Positions 53,652-63,009 are shown, counted from the stretch's first letter. The stretch: DNA of 64,000 bases from SCBR16-9 sp964537975 (GCA_964537975.1 CAZIDP010000001.1:1-64000), one strand, 5' to 3'. Program-made: numbers and translations. The notes: a model not told the origin generated them from the sequence alone.

Positions 53652-54989
53652 ATGATAAAACATTTTAATCTGTTATTTTGCGGCTTGTTGATTTTTGCCG
53701 GAAGCACCTGGTCACAAGACATACGTGTTACCGGTTCCAACCAATCTCTGCAAGATTTAATAGGTTCTGACACGCTGGTAACTGTAATACTCAAACCTTC
53801 CGGTGTAGAAGACAAAAACTTACAAGTTATAGAAATCGGCCCGGACTATGTTGTCTTTCGCACCCAGGATGGACTCCGTACTTCCTACTTGAAAGAATCT
53901 TTGCAAACTGTTCAGGTACAAGAAGACCGTCTTGAACAACGGGCGATGCAGTTAAGGCAAGTACGTGCTCTAAGGGCAGAAGATCGCAAAACCATGGAAC
54001 GGGCCTTTGAACGTGCCGGTACTATTTTTGAGACTACAAGTGACAATCAGGTAGCCCGAATTAAAGCAGCAGCTCTGATAACGGTAAACAATGATTTAGA
54101 CGCCCAGGAATATCTGGAACGATTATTGCAAAGCAATGATCTACGTACGCAATTGGATGCTGCCCAAGCCCAGTTCCTGGCAGGAAATGGCGTTAGTTGG
54201 GAACTGGTACGTAACGGGCTGATGAGTGGATACCGTCCATCTCGTGCCCTGGCAGCCATGTTGGCTGGTGCTGCCAATATGGAAGAAGCGATTCCCATCC
54301 TCAATGAGATGGTTATGGACAGGGCTGCTGACTTTTCAGCTCCAGCAGCACGTGCGCTGGCACATATGGGACAACGTGACATGATACCCCGTCTCATGAG
54401 CATGATTGGCGAATTAAATGAAGAAAAGGGTGATGCCGCTGTTTACGCCCTGTCATACCTGGGCGGTGATGATGTGTTGCAGACAGTTAAAGCACGAGTA
54501 CCCGCCGCTACAGGACATGAACGGTTTCGCCTGGTTAAAGTACTCTATTTGCTGCGTGATCCCATGGGTACCGATGAAATGCAAAACATCTTCCGTGAAC
54601 TTCCAACACTCGCACCCAATGCAGCAATTTTGCTGGCAGAACGTGGGCATTGGGAAGCTACGCAGTTCATACGACAGCGTCTGGACCGAAGAGAAGACCC
54701 AACGGACGCGAACCTGACGTTTCGTGCTCGATATGCTTCGTCTTTATACCAGGGTGGTGAATTGATATCGCGTGCTATTTTACAAGAACTGTTACGATCG
54801 GAAAGTAGAGCAGCAAGAGAAATTACGCTGGACTTGATAGTGGACATGAATGACCGGGCTTTCTTCAGCATTATTCAACCTGCAATTGAAAATGTTGATA
54901 CCATGTATGCCTTGAAAGCATGTGAAACTGCTGCGGCATTGGGTATTCCACAATATCGAGAACGCCTGATGATGTTACGTGAATATTAA
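53652..54989 (+). CDS. Exported HEAT-repeat protein
   Basis: The 445-aa product has a signal peptide (MIKHFNLLFCGLLIFAGSTWSQ) and AAGGGG upstream. Residues about 25-100 are beta-rich (LVTVILKPSGVEDKNLQVIEIGPDYVVFRTQDG), like a small SH3-like or secretion-associated domain. From about 110 to the end there are alpha-alpha repeats of the HEAT type (QLDAAQAQFLAGNGVSWELV, ARALAHMGQRDMIPRLMSMI, ARYASSLYQGGELISRAILQELL). Likely a periplasmic scaffold. The 200 nt before it contain a TTGACA with a poor -10. It follows the GH4-like gene in the same direction and precedes acyP by 33 nt. Confidence 0.75.
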   Translation: MIKHFNLLFCGLLIFAGSTWSQDIRVTGSNQSLQDLIGSDTLVTVILKPSGVEDKNLQVIEIGPDYVVFRTQDGLRTSYLKESLQTVQVQEDRLEQRAMQLRQVRALRAEDRKTMERAFERAGTIFETTSDNQVARIKAAALITVNNDLDAQEYLERLLQSNDLRTQLDAAQAQFLAGNGVSWELVRNGLMSGYRPSRALAAMLAGAANMEEAIPILNEMVMDRAADFSAPAARALAHMGQRDMIPRLMSMIGELNEEKGDAAVYALSYLGGDDVLQTVKARVPAATGHERFRLVKVLYLLRDPMGTDEMQNIFRELPTLAPNAAILLAERGHWEATQFIRQRLDRREDPTDANLTFRARYASSLYQGGELISRAILQELLRSESRAAREITLDLIVDMNDRAFFSIIQPAIENVDTMYALKACETAAALGIPQYRERLMMLREY

Positions 54990-55022
54990 TGATCGTTACG
55001 GGATTCATCACCCGGTATCGTA

Positions 55023-55319
55023 ATGACAGATTCAATAAATAATACCTGTCAACTGCGTGTTGTTATTGAGGGGCGGGTGCAGGGCGTGGGCTTTCGCTAC
55101 GCGACCTGCACCCAAGCCGAAAAACTCGGTCTTAAAGGGTGGGTGCGTAATCTTCCCGACAGTCGCGTCGAAGCCCTTTTTGAAGGCAATAAGACAGACC
55201 TGGAAACCATGCTCACCTGGTGTCAGAAAGGGCCAGCCCTGGCACGCGTGAAAAACATCGAGGTGAGCTGGAATACAGTCAGTCCACAATATACCCGGTT
55301 TGAAGTTCGTGGGTATTGA
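55023..55319 (+). CDS. acyP: Acylphosphatase
   Basis: The 98-aa product matches the family length and both active-site motifs: IEGRVQGVGFRYAT (phosphate-binding loop and Arg) and GLKGWVRNLPDSRVEALFEG (catalytic Asn). It hydrolyses acyl phosphates such as 1,3-bisphosphoglycerate or acetyl phosphate in the cytosol. It lies 33 nt after the HEAT-repeat gene and is convergent with the esterase gene, with 64 nt between the stop codons. Confidence 0.95.
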   Translation: MTDSINNTCQLRVVIEGRVQGVGFRYATCTQAEKLGLKGWVRNLPDSRVEALFEGNKTDLETMLTWCQKGPALARVKNIEVSWNTVSPQYTRFEVRGY

Positions 55320-55383
55320 TAACACAACCATCGACCTGGCCCCAATCACACTACTCCACAAAACCGTGCAGTATTCCGGAAAA

Positions 55384-56385
55384 TCATTTCACGCCTTCAC
55401 CAAGATGTTCCTCAAGAAATTCCAGCATCTCGTTAAATACCATGGTGCGCAGTACAGGTTGAAAATGATCGAAGCTGTGACCTTGATCAGGAAGCAATAA
55501 AAATCTTGAAGATACACCTGCTGAACGTAGCTTGTAATGAGCATTCAATGCAACCTCAACGGGTACTATATTATCATTCCCGCCATGTATAAACAGGGTG
55601 GGCGTTGATTGGGCATCAATATACGTGATAGGTGACGCAGATACCAGGGGCTCCATTCCCTTCCCCTCCATCTCCTTCACAAAAAAGTCCATCATCTGTC
55701 GGGCAACTCCACCAATACGTATCCAGGACTCAGGTGAAGCATAGGGGGTGAGGTCTACCGCGCCATACATGCTGATTACAGCCTGAACCTGGCTGGATAC
55801 ACCAGCATTTTCTTTGCCTTCAAACGCTTCCCAATCCGCTGTAGTACCCAGCATCATGGCCAGATGCCCCCCAGCCGAATGCCCGGTTGCCGCTATCCGA
55901 TCCGGGTCAATTCCATACTCATCTGCATGCACACGCATCCACCGCACAGCGGCCTTGGCATCATGCACAGGCTCAGGGAACCGGTATCTGGGCATCATCC
56001 GATAGCTGATCGATGCGGCCACATACCCACGTTTTGCCAACTCACGCCCATACCACATGAGCTGATGACGGGTACCGGCGATCCAGGCGCCACCGTGAAA
56101 CATCACCACTGCCGGTCGTAAGTGGTCCTTACTGCTGGAATCTTGCGCTTTATTAGAAACAGGCAAAAACAAGGTAAGATGCAGGTCATTGTCTTCCGGT
56201 GAGGCATAAACAATACGATTCACCACCTCCACCACATCACCTCGTGCTTCATACGTGAAGTACAACGCTATAAGCATCATCAATAGTGCAGTACAGCAAA
56301 AAACAATGACATTTCGTCCACTGTGCTTTCTGGACGATTGGCGTATCGTTGACCTACCCGGTTCTACTGCTGATTTGCTAACCAT
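55384..56385 (-). CDS. Membrane-anchored alpha/beta-hydrolase (BD-FAE/HSL-like carboxylesterase)
   Basis: The 333-aa product has an N-terminal signal or anchor helix (VIVFCCTALLMMLIALYFT). The hydrolase domain shows the oxyanion-hole motif FHGGAW, SISYRMMPRYRFPEPVHDAKAAVRWMR, the nucleophile elbow ATGHSAGGHLA, the acid in FIHGGNDNIVP and the His in LPDQGHSFDH. These are the features of small exported esterases acting on acylated sugars or xenobiotic esters. Substrate unknown. It is preceded by the TPR gene in the opposite reading order on the same strand (80 nt apart) and convergent with acyP. Confidence 0.88.
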   Translation of the reverse strand: MVSKSAVEPGRSTIRQSSRKHSGRNVIVFCCTALLMMLIALYFTYEARGDVVEVVNRIVYASPEDNDLHLTLFLPVSNKAQDSSSKDHLRPAVVMFHGGAWIAGTRHQLMWYGRELAKRGYVAASISYRMMPRYRFPEPVHDAKAAVRWMRVHADEYGIDPDRIAATGHSAGGHLAMMLGTTADWEAFEGKENAGVSSQVQAVISMYGAVDLTPYASPESWIRIGGVARQMMDFFVKEMEGKGMEPLVSASPITYIDAQSTPTLFIHGGNDNIVPVEVALNAHYKLRSAGVSSRFLLLPDQGHSFDHFQPVLRTMVFNEMLEFLEEHLGEGVK

Positions 56386-56464
56386 CTATTTCACCTATGT
56401 TATCTGTAGTTGCACCCCTGATTTCAGGCTTGTGCATGTTTGATGTTATATTGGCGGTGCTGGA

Positions 56465-56935
56465 TTATGGCTCGAGTATTGCCTGCAGTTTCGGAAGGTT
56501 GCGTAGTGGGTCCAACCACTTTTCATGACGCAATCGTTGTTGAAGCTCAGGGTTGTGACTAATTGCTGTCGCAAGGACTTCGGCTATATCATCTATGCGA
56601 TCAGGTTGATACCGAGCATAAAACACTCCCAGACTCAGGTAGCCTTCCGCATTCCTGGGCTCTAAAGAAGTCACCAATTGCAATGTTTCTTCTGCCTCGA
56701 CCAGTGCGCCACGTTCAGCCAAAACAACCGCAAGTAAAGTACGCGGCGCCAACCACAATGGCATAATCTTGATGCAACGTTGCAATGCTTCCTCAGCAAG
56801 CCCATAGTCTTTAACACGAATAGCCTGCTCAGCAGTTTGCCAGGCACGACGAATTCGTACACTTTTCAAGTGTTGAAATCCAATCTGGACACCTACGATT
56901 AATAACAAAATACTGGCACCAATCAATAATTCCAT
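56465..56935 (-). CDS. Membrane-anchored TPR protein
   Basis: The 156-aa product has one N-terminal transmembrane helix (LLIGASILLLIVGVQIGF). About three tetratricopeptide repeats follow (AWQTAEQAIRVKDYGLAEEALQRCIKIMP, LVEAEETLQLVTSLEPRNAEGYLSLGVFYAR). It is probably a protein-protein interaction factor at the inner membrane. It lies upstream of the esterase on the same strand and divergent from hslV. No specific role can be assigned. Confidence 0.75.
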   Translation of the reverse strand: MELLIGASILLLIVGVQIGFQHLKSVRIRRAWQTAEQAIRVKDYGLAEEALQRCIKIMPLWLAPRTLLAVVLAERGALVEAEETLQLVTSLEPRNAEGYLSLGVFYARYQPDRIDDIAEVLATAISHNPELQQRLRHEKWLDPLRNLPKLQAILEP

Positions 56936-57012
56936 GCATCAAAGCCTTTCACAGCAAAAGGTTGACAGACAACCCTTAATAAATCAAAACATACAACATA
57001 AAAATAGATTAC

Positions 57013-57042
57013 TTGGGATCACGGGGCTTTCCTGTGTATTAT
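57013..57042 (+). promoter_or_regulatory. Possible sigma-70 promoter for hslV
   Basis: TTGGGA and TATTAT are separated by 18 bp, with TGTG directly before the -10 hexamer. The element lies 70 nt upstream of the hslV start. The -35 match is moderate. Confidence 0.35.
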
Positions 57043-57112
57043 AGAGTGTACCCCGGTTCCGGGGCCAACCAGACTCCCCATCGGATGAAAATAAACACAA
57101 GGACGTTGCATT

Positions 57113-57646
57113 ATGAACTCCATGCATGCCACCACGGTAGTATCTGTTAGAAAAAACGGTAAAGTCGCCATGGGTGGTGACGGACAAGTTACCATGGGCA
57201 ACACGGTAATGAAAGCCAACGCAACCAAGGTTCGCCGTTTGGCTGAAGGTGCTGTCATTGCCGGGTTCGCCGGAGCTGTAGCAGACGCATTCACGCTGTT
57301 TGACCGCTTCGAAAACAAACTGAAAGAATACAATAAAAATTTGCCCCGTGCTGCGGTGGAACTTGCCAAAGAATGGCGCACTGATAAGTATTTGCGCCAA
57401 TTAGACGCATTACTGGCGGTCTGTGACACGGAGCGCTCATTGCTGATTTCCGGCAATGGTGAAATAATCGAAGTCGACGACGGTATTCTGGCGATAGGTT
57501 CCGGTGGCAGTTACGCACTGGCCGCAGCCCGTGCATTGATTAATCACACAGACCTTGACGCGGAAACCATCGTAAGAGAATCACTGATGATCGCTGGTGA
57601 GATTTGCATCTATACCAACCAAAACATTTCAGTAGAAATATTGTAA
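57113..57646 (+). CDS. hslV: ATP-dependent protease peptidase subunit HslV (ClpQ)
   Basis: The 177-aa product is the bacterial proteasome-like peptidase that works with the HslU ATPase in the cytosol. The catalytic Thr is exposed after removal of MNSMHA, giving TTVVSVRKNGKVAMGGDGQVTMGNTV. The family blocks GFAGAVADAFTLFDRFE and AIGSGGSYALAAARAL are intact. AAGGA about 9 nt upstream supports ATG 57113 rather than 57122. hslU, usually the next gene, is not in the window. The following gene is a HAD phosphatase starting 44 nt later. The processed propeptide is slightly longer than in E. coli. Confidence 0.95.
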   Translation: MNSMHATTVVSVRKNGKVAMGGDGQVTMGNTVMKANATKVRRLAEGAVIAGFAGAVADAFTLFDRFENKLKEYNKNLPRAAVELAKEWRTDKYLRQLDALLAVCDTERSLLISGNGEIIEVDDGILAIGSGGSYALAAARALINHTDLDAETIVRESLMIAGEICIYTNQNISVEIL

Positions 57647-57690
57647 AGCATTCTGTGTCCGATTCAACATCATTGTTCGGGGGAAAATTT

Positions 57691-58383
57691 ATGCGTTTGA
57701 TCATTTTTGATATTGACGGAACTTTATGCGCGACAGCAGATTCTGACGCGGTATGTTATGCAAACGCGTTCCAACGAATCTTTGGTGCTCCCTTGCCTTC
57801 CCAGGACTGGCATGAATACCAGCACGTCACCGACCGGGGGATTCTGGGGGAAGCCCTGGAATGGATACGCGGGAAAAAACCAACACCAGAAGAGCAGGCA
57901 CTATTTGAAGATACATTCATGGAAGAAATGGAAACTGCTTTTAAAAAGGCACCCGATGAGTTCAAAGAAATTCCCGGGGCATTGGCCATGTTTCATGATC
58001 TCAGTAACCGAGAGGACGTTACCCTAAGTCTGGCAACAGGTTGCCTGCGGCGTAGTGCTCTATTCAAACTGGATAAAATTGGTTTGGATGCCCGCGACAT
58101 CCCAGGAGGCTTTGCCTGTGACGCAATTTCCCGCATTGATATCGTAAAAAAATCTTTGGAAGAAGCAGGCACACACATTACAGACCAGGTTTATGTTGGT
58201 GATGGTGTCTGGGATGTCCGCACCTGTGCCGCATTGGGTATTCGCTTCGTCGGTATTACCGCACAATCCAACCCAGACAAATTAAAGGCGCACGGAGCTG
58301 GTGTATGTCTCGAAAACTACACAGACCTGCAATGCTTTTATGACGCTTTAGACTCCGCTCCGGTACCTGCCACCTCTCTTTAA
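57691..58383 (+). CDS. HAD-superfamily hydrolase (phosphoglycolate-phosphatase-like)
   Basis: The 230-aa product starts at an ATG with GGGGGA upstream; the frame is open further but unsupported. It has HAD motif I IIFDIDGTLCATADSD, motif II LSLATGC, a Lys/Arg region and motif III/IV VYVGDGVWDVRTCAALGIRFVGI, with a helical cap between about 20 and 95. The family dephosphorylates small phosphorylated metabolites. The exact substrate is not evident. It is probably co-transcribed with hslV. Confidence 0.88.
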   Translation: MRLIIFDIDGTLCATADSDAVCYANAFQRIFGAPLPSQDWHEYQHVTDRGILGEALEWIRGKKPTPEEQALFEDTFMEEMETAFKKAPDEFKEIPGALAMFHDLSNREDVTLSLATGCLRRSALFKLDKIGLDARDIPGGFACDAISRIDIVKKSLEEAGTHITDQVYVGDGVWDVRTCAALGIRFVGITAQSNPDKLKAHGAGVCLENYTDLQCFYDALDSAPVPATSL

Positions 58384-58441
58384 TCAGTCAACATATACCG
58401 GCAATCAATGTCTTGTGACGTGAATGCTTAATATTAATGGT

Positions 58442-58476
58442 TCATCCTGAATTAGCGTACATTTGACACAGGATGA
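58442..58476. repeat. Inverted repeat downstream of the HAD gene
   Basis: TCATCCTG (58442-58449) pairs perfectly with CAGGATGA (58469-58476) around a 19-nt loop. It lies 59 nt after the stop. It lacks a T-tract. It may be an mRNA 3' structure or the edge of the insertion scar that follows. Confidence 0.35.
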
Positions 58477-58559
58477 GGCCATGAGGCAACTCTTGGTTTT
58501 TGATACAAGCATCAAGGAGATGAACTCATGACCTTGAGTGAACTAAATTACAGGTTTTA

Positions 58560-58915
58560 GTTTACAAGGCTACCGGACACACGCCCCTTCGCGGGAATGA
58601 CGGAGTAGGGGCTATGTAACCGGAACGGGCGGGCATGTGTGTGTGAGATTGTGGGGCTTAGGTGTAGGTTTTCTCTTGCTGGCACGCCCTCCGGGGTGCT
58701 GTAGAGGGGGTGACGCTTGGTCCCGGGGTGGCGGCCAGAGGCCTTACCCCGCGCTACTGTGATGCAATCCCTCCGGGATATGGGAGCGGATAGGTTTGCC
58801 TACATCTCCTGCTTCGCTCCTCTGGTTTCCCGCCTTCGGGGGTGTCGATTTAATACTTGAACCGGCTTTTTGACCTAGTGCGGCGAACCCACTTCTACAG
58901 CTCCGCTGGAGGGAA
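58560..58915. repeat. GC-rich structured intergenic repeat element, non-coding
   Basis: The 350-bp block is much richer in G/C than its flanks and has no ORF. It is a string of short hairpins: GGCACGCCCTCCGGGGTGC, CCCGGGGTGGCGGCC...GGCCTTACCCCG, TCCCTCCGGGA, CCGCCTTCGGGGG and CAGCTCCGCTGGAG. The look is that of dispersed intergenic elements common in Planctomycetota and relatives. It directly abuts an ISL3-like transposase tail. Nothing else is seen in 58384-59034 beyond the inverted repeat and this element. Confidence 0.5.
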
Positions 58916-59028
58916 CTAACAACAAGATCAAGATGATAAAATGACAGGCCTATGGCTACCGGGTTACCGAATTCTTAAAGCTCAACATCAAGGCCCTGAA
59001 CGAGATAAAGTACGCTTTAGACGGATGA
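58912..59028 (+). pseudogene. C-terminal remnant of an ISL3-like transposase
   Basis: In one frame the DNA reads GTNNKIKMIK, an in-frame TGA, then QAYGYRVTEFLKLNIKALN and EIKYALDG with a stop at 59026-59028. This matches the typical end of ISL3/IS1165-family transposases, (T)NNKIK..KRQAYG(Y/F)R...FK.KI..., as I remember it, with the expected Arg codon replaced by TGA. Only this tail remains; the rest of the gene is replaced by the GC-rich repeat. It ends 7 nt from the hldE stop on the opposite strand. Confidence 0.5.
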
Positions 59029-59034
59029 ACCAAA

Positions 59035-60516
59035 TTAATGAGGGACTTCGCCCAAAACACGATCAATTATATTGGTGGTGGATTTTCCTTCTACACCGGG
59101 GAGAATGGCAATTTTACCCCCATATCCTTCAACAAGCCTGCGTTCTTCCTGCACGATGGTATCAATTGTATAGTCGCCACCTTTAACATAGACATCAGGG
59201 TGTAAGGCACTCAATTGAGGCATCGGTGTCGGATCGTTAAAAATCACTATATAATCCACGCAACTTAACGCTGACAATACCAGTGCACGATCATCTTCCT
59301 TGACAACCGGACTGTCCGGTCCCTTGATTGACTGGACCGACAAATCACTGTTCAACCCAACGATCAGCACATCACCCTGCTTTCGGGCATTCAATAAATA
59401 GGAAATATGGCCTACATGCAAGATATCAAAACACCCGTTTGTCCAAACCACTTTTTGACCGTCTTTACGCAACTGCTTCACGATGATTTCCAAGGCGCCA
59501 ATCGATTTAACTTTGGGAGACTGCCCGGTAATCGAGAGTGCGTCTTCCAGCTCAGTTAAAGACACGGTAACCACTCCAGGTTGTGCCACTGCTATACCCG
59601 CAGCAATATTTCCAAGTTGTGCTGCCTGCTCCAGCGTCCCACCCGCTGCCAAAGTCAAGGTTGCAACAGCAGCAACCGTGTCTCCGGCTCCTGTCACATC
59701 AATGACTTGCAATGCGCACGCAGGAGCCGTACCCGACATACTGCCTTGAGTAAACCAAGTGATTCCGAGCTTTCCACGCGTGATAAATACATTCTGCACT
59801 TGCTCTAACAGTTTGTTGCCCGCCTGGTTCAGGCTCTCATCATCAACAATATCAATGCCGGCAGCCAAGCCAGCTTCATTATCATTGGGAACTATTAAAT
59901 CAAACGCACCAAAAATCCCTGCACGTGTACGGGAATCTGCTACGGTGAGAAGTTGGTGTTCCTGGGCACAGGCACGAATGGCATCAAGCACTTTTGGTGT
60001 GATGACCGCGTTGACCTGATCGCCCACCAGTATTGCATCCACCGCTTTCGCGTTGTCCTGAATATATTTGACTATTTGTGCTTCAACATCTCCCGAAACA
60101 GGCACAGGTTTCGGTGTATCGGTTCGCAGTATTTCCTGACTGGGTGCATTATGGCCACCGGCGCGCAATTTACCATACGTGTTCGTAGGGCGTTGCGGGT
60201 CCACCACCAAACCAGAAATGTCCACTCCACGCGCCTCGAATTCACGAGAAACGATAGCCGCATTGGTATCGGCACCAATAACGCCAACCATCCGGGTGAT
60301 AGCGCCCATAGCAGCCAGATTGCAGGCAGCATTACCCGCAGCTCCTGGATTGTACCTGCGTTCATGAACTTCATACACAGGTATAGGTGCCTCCAAGCTT
60401 ATCTCTGTTACGGCACCAAACACATTTTCATCCAAATACACATCTCCGACTACCATGACCCGCAGCCTGGAAAACCGATCGAGAATTTCAGTAAGTGTCA
60501 TCCATGTTCCATTCAT
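59035..60516 (-). CDS. hldE: Bifunctional heptose-7-phosphate kinase / heptose-1-phosphate adenylyltransferase HldE
   Basis: The 493-aa product makes ADP-D-glycero-beta-D-manno-heptose precursors for the LPS inner core. Residues about 1-325 are a ribokinase-fold kinase (VMVVGDVYLDENVFG, YNPGAAGNAACNLAAMGA, IDVTGAGDTVAAVATL). Residues about 350-490 are a nucleotidyltransferase (WTNGCFDILHVGHISYL, SVQSIKGPDSP). Both halves are full length, as in E. coli HldE (RfaE). ATG 60501 is an alternative start. The gene starts 6 nt after the stop of the sugar isomerase gene and is co-transcribed with it. It implies an outer membrane with heptose-containing LPS. Confidence 0.95.
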   Translation of the reverse strand: MNGTWMTLTEILDRFSRLRVMVVGDVYLDENVFGAVTEISLEAPIPVYEVHERRYNPGAAGNAACNLAAMGAITRMVGVIGADTNAAIVSREFEARGVDISGLVVDPQRPTNTYGKLRAGGHNAPSQEILRTDTPKPVPVSGDVEAQIVKYIQDNAKAVDAILVGDQVNAVITPKVLDAIRACAQEHQLLTVADSRTRAGIFGAFDLIVPNDNEAGLAAGIDIVDDESLNQAGNKLLEQVQNVFITRGKLGITWFTQGSMSGTAPACALQVIDVTGAGDTVAAVATLTLAAGGTLEQAAQLGNIAAGIAVAQPGVVTVSLTELEDALSITGQSPKVKSIGALEIIVKQLRKDGQKVVWTNGCFDILHVGHISYLLNARKQGDVLIVGLNSDLSVQSIKGPDSPVVKEDDRALVLSALSCVDYIVIFNDPTPMPQLSALHPDVYVKGGDYTIDTIVQEERRLVEGYGGKIAILPGVEGKSTTNIIDRVLGEVPH

Positions 60517-60522
60517 TAGACT

Positions 60523-61401
60523 TTATCGTAGTACCGCATCAATACATGCCTGCACATGTGCCACGTCACGTTCTAACACCTTGATCTGTTCTTCAGTGCT
60601 CTTAAACTTCATCAAGGACTCGTCTTCTATACAAATATCTCCCTGATAACCAAAGGAATGTAGCAGCTTGATTACGCGAGCATGGTCTATATCGCCCTCT
60701 TCAATAGGTGATACATACTGACCGTATTCCCAGCCCCCGTCACGTATCTGTTCGCGGGTGTCTGCTGGGTAATTGATGTTTTTCAAGTGGGTGTGCTTTG
60801 TATAGGGCGCCAATATCTCAAGAATACCATAGACCTCCGACAAAGGATAACCCCGCCAATAGAAATTTCCGGTATCCATCGTCATGCCCAAACGCTCCGA
60901 GTTGACTTGCTCGAATACCAACAACAGAAATGTCAGGTTATTGCCTTGGAATCCATGATTCTCAATACCCATTTCAACATCATTGGTGTCTGCTCCATCA
61001 AGAGCTCCCTTTAGCCCCTCCGCAAAAATCCGTACCCGTTCCCCGAAGTCCAGTTCCATTTCACGTGACATATAGGAGTCGATGCGTATCGTATCCATTC
61101 CCATGATGTCTGCATATTCCAATGCGCGCGATATCCATTGTGCATTCTCCACCGGATCACCCACACTGAAATCGCAGGCAGTAAGGAAACTGCAACCATG
61201 AATACCCAACCCATCCAAATGTTTACGATACGCTGCTACTGCTTGATGATCTTCCAGTATGAGTTTTTCTCTGCTGTCCATGGCAGGCACTTCAAATGCT
61301 CGGGTAAGCTCGATTTCCACCGAGCGCACATTCAAATGTTTCACCCCAGCCAGTGGTGTATCAAACGGCTCAAACATTGCGTCACGAATAGATAAATACA
61401 T
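60523..61401 (-). CDS. Sugar phosphate isomerase/epimerase (AP endonuclease 2-like TIM barrel)
   Basis: The ATG at 61401 follows AGGGAG; the open frame extends to 61539 without support. The 292-aa product has the xylose-isomerase-like TIM barrel with probable metal ligands in MGIENHG (Glu), MTMDTGNF (Asp), TKHTHLKN (His) and DICIEDES (Glu). Members epimerise or isomerise free or phosphorylated sugars and inositols. The exact substrate is not clear. Its tight linkage to hldE (6 nt) suggests the same transcript, but a role in heptose synthesis is not established by sequence. Confidence 0.85.
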   Translation of the reverse strand: MYLSIRDAMFEPFDTPLAGVKHLNVRSVEIELTRAFEVPAMDSREKLILEDHQAVAAYRKHLDGLGIHGCSFLTACDFSVGDPVENAQWISRALEYADIMGMDTIRIDSYMSREMELDFGERVRIFAEGLKGALDGADTNDVEMGIENHGFQGNNLTFLLLVFEQVNSERLGMTMDTGNFYWRGYPLSEVYGILEILAPYTKHTHLKNINYPADTREQIRDGGWEYGQYVSPIEEGDIDHARVIKLLHSFGYQGDICIEDESLMKFKSTEEQIKVLERDVAHVQACIDAVLR

Positions 61402-61747
61402 GTATTTTGCTCCCTGCTTATTAGGATTTTCTCCCCTGCCACAAAACTTGTGAACCGCACATATTACGCCAACAGACTTTCTTAAAATCGCAATCCACAA
61501 GCCCACCTTAGTGTAGGGACTTTTATACCGCCGGTGCAAACTGAAATCAATTTCTATTTACATTTTATCCACAATCGCGAATGCTTTCAGGCACAACACC
61601 AACTAATATGTCTACTTGATTCGTACTATGACCGTGAATAACCATATCCTACCATTTAAATTATTATAATTTTACAGTCCCTGATACCATCAACCACCCA
61701 ATTCATACGACTGATTATGAATTTAGAATGATGGGTAAACACCCGAA
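61402..61747. other. Intergenic region with no recognisable element
   Basis: The 346-bp stretch lies between the isomerase start and the stop of the vWA gene, both on the minus strand. It is AT-rich, has no supported ORF and should hold the promoter of the isomerase-hldE operon. I could not identify it. Confidence 0.4.
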
Positions 61748-62407
61748 TTAATTGCGTTCTTGCTCAATTTTCTGTTTCGATCTGTCCAAAGGGCTGTAGC
61801 ATACCTTTTCCATCCTGGATGCACGGTAATCAGCTATTCTCGAAGAAGTTGCCTGCCAGGCTTCATCAGTGCCCTGCTTATCTTTATCAAATGCCATGAC
61901 AGCATCTCTATCAAATCCTTGCTCTATGGCCATGTTGACACTGGAAAGATCAGCACTCAAATATACAAACTGCCAATTATCCTTTTCCTTTTTCTCCTTG
62001 ATCATCTTGTTAATCTGCTTGTGGTTAAATTCCAGGCTGGCATTTTCATACCCATCCGTTATTATAATCATGATGACCTTGGTCTCCTTCTTCGCTCCTT
62101 TCTTCGAGCCAAGACTTTTTTCAAGATCCATGATCCCTCTGCCAATAGCATCAAGCAACGGTGTCATGCCGCGTGGTACAAAGGTCTCATTGGTCAACAA
62201 TGGAATTTCCTTGATTGGCTTGAAACGATGTATAACTTCATAGGGGTCATCTGAATCAAATTGCACCAAAGTCAATGTAGCTTTCCCAGGCTCTGATTGT
62301 TGTTGTTTCAGAAAAGCATTGAAACCGGCTATAGTTTCTTCCCGAATAGATGCCATAGAGCCTGTGCGGTCCAGAATCACGGATATGTGCGAAGTGTTTT
62401 TTTTCAT
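61748..62407 (-). CDS. von Willebrand factor A domain protein
   Basis: The 219-aa product is a single soluble vWA domain with a metal-ion-dependent adhesion site: DRTGSM (about 13-18, a DxTxS variant of DxSxS), the Thr in RGMTPLLDAI, and the Asp in MIIITDGYENAS. A Lys/Glu-rich helix (INKMIKEKKEKDN) follows. No signal peptide is seen, so it is cytoplasmic. Stand-alone vWA proteins often act with an AAA+ ATPase or in tellurite/stress loci, but no such partner is present here. ATG at 62407 is preceded by AGGAAACG. Confidence 0.88.
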   Translation of the reverse strand: MKKNTSHISVILDRTGSMASIREETIAGFNAFLKQQQSEPGKATLTLVQFDSDDPYEVIHRFKPIKEIPLLTNETFVPRGMTPLLDAIGRGIMDLEKSLGSKKGAKKETKVIMIIITDGYENASLEFNHKQINKMIKEKKEKDNWQFVYLSADLSSVNMAIEQGFDRDAVMAFDKDKQGTDEAWQATSSRIADYRASRMEKVCYSPLDRSKQKIEQERN

Positions 62408-63009
62408 TTCACGTTTCCTTTTTTGGTGTTACCAATGCAGTTTTTGTCAAGCTGTTCATAAAAAACTATGTGATTTTTAGACAAGACAAAATACTAAGAG
62501 CATTACTCGTGCCAAAACATGGATGCATCTACAAATCACCAAAATATCTATATATTGTACCCAGTATGGCCTAATGCGCAATATGCATTACCCCAACTTC
62601 GACCAATTTTTATATCATAATTGCCTTACTCTGAATTACTTGTTTATTGAGCACCATATATCAACCATAGCTCAATTTTTGAGCTGGCTAGCTGATTCGT
62701 TTAGCATGAGGTACACCAACAATTGTTAATTGTTCATATTGCATCTGGTATTGCCATACAGTTTTTGATACAAAATATAGACTGCGAGATTTTATGCAAT
62801 TCGGCATATAGATATTTAGAGATTTTTCAGTATCTTTGCTTGCGATATGCATCACCTGCCAGCATATAATGCATTTGATAACTGTCCAATTATTATGATG
62901 GACATTATTCATGCTCATGCAGTTTGTGTTGCAATATTTATCTTTGAATCACACATTCATCTAAACAACAAGAACGTGGTTGAAACGATAACCAAATAAG
63001 GGACTAGTT
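62408..63009. other. AT-rich intergenic region (602 bp)
   Basis: The stretch separates the minus-strand vWA gene from the plus-strand hydrolase. Short overlapping ORFs show no family signal or ribosome-binding site. I note the palindrome AACAATTGTT at 62718-62727, repeated in part next to it, as a possible regulator site; otherwise nothing. Confidence 0.4.

Noticed and set aside
58941..59186. An 81-aa plus-strand ORF overlapping the end of hldE
   Set aside because: It overlaps a confident gene and shows no family signal. The transposase remnant is in a different frame.
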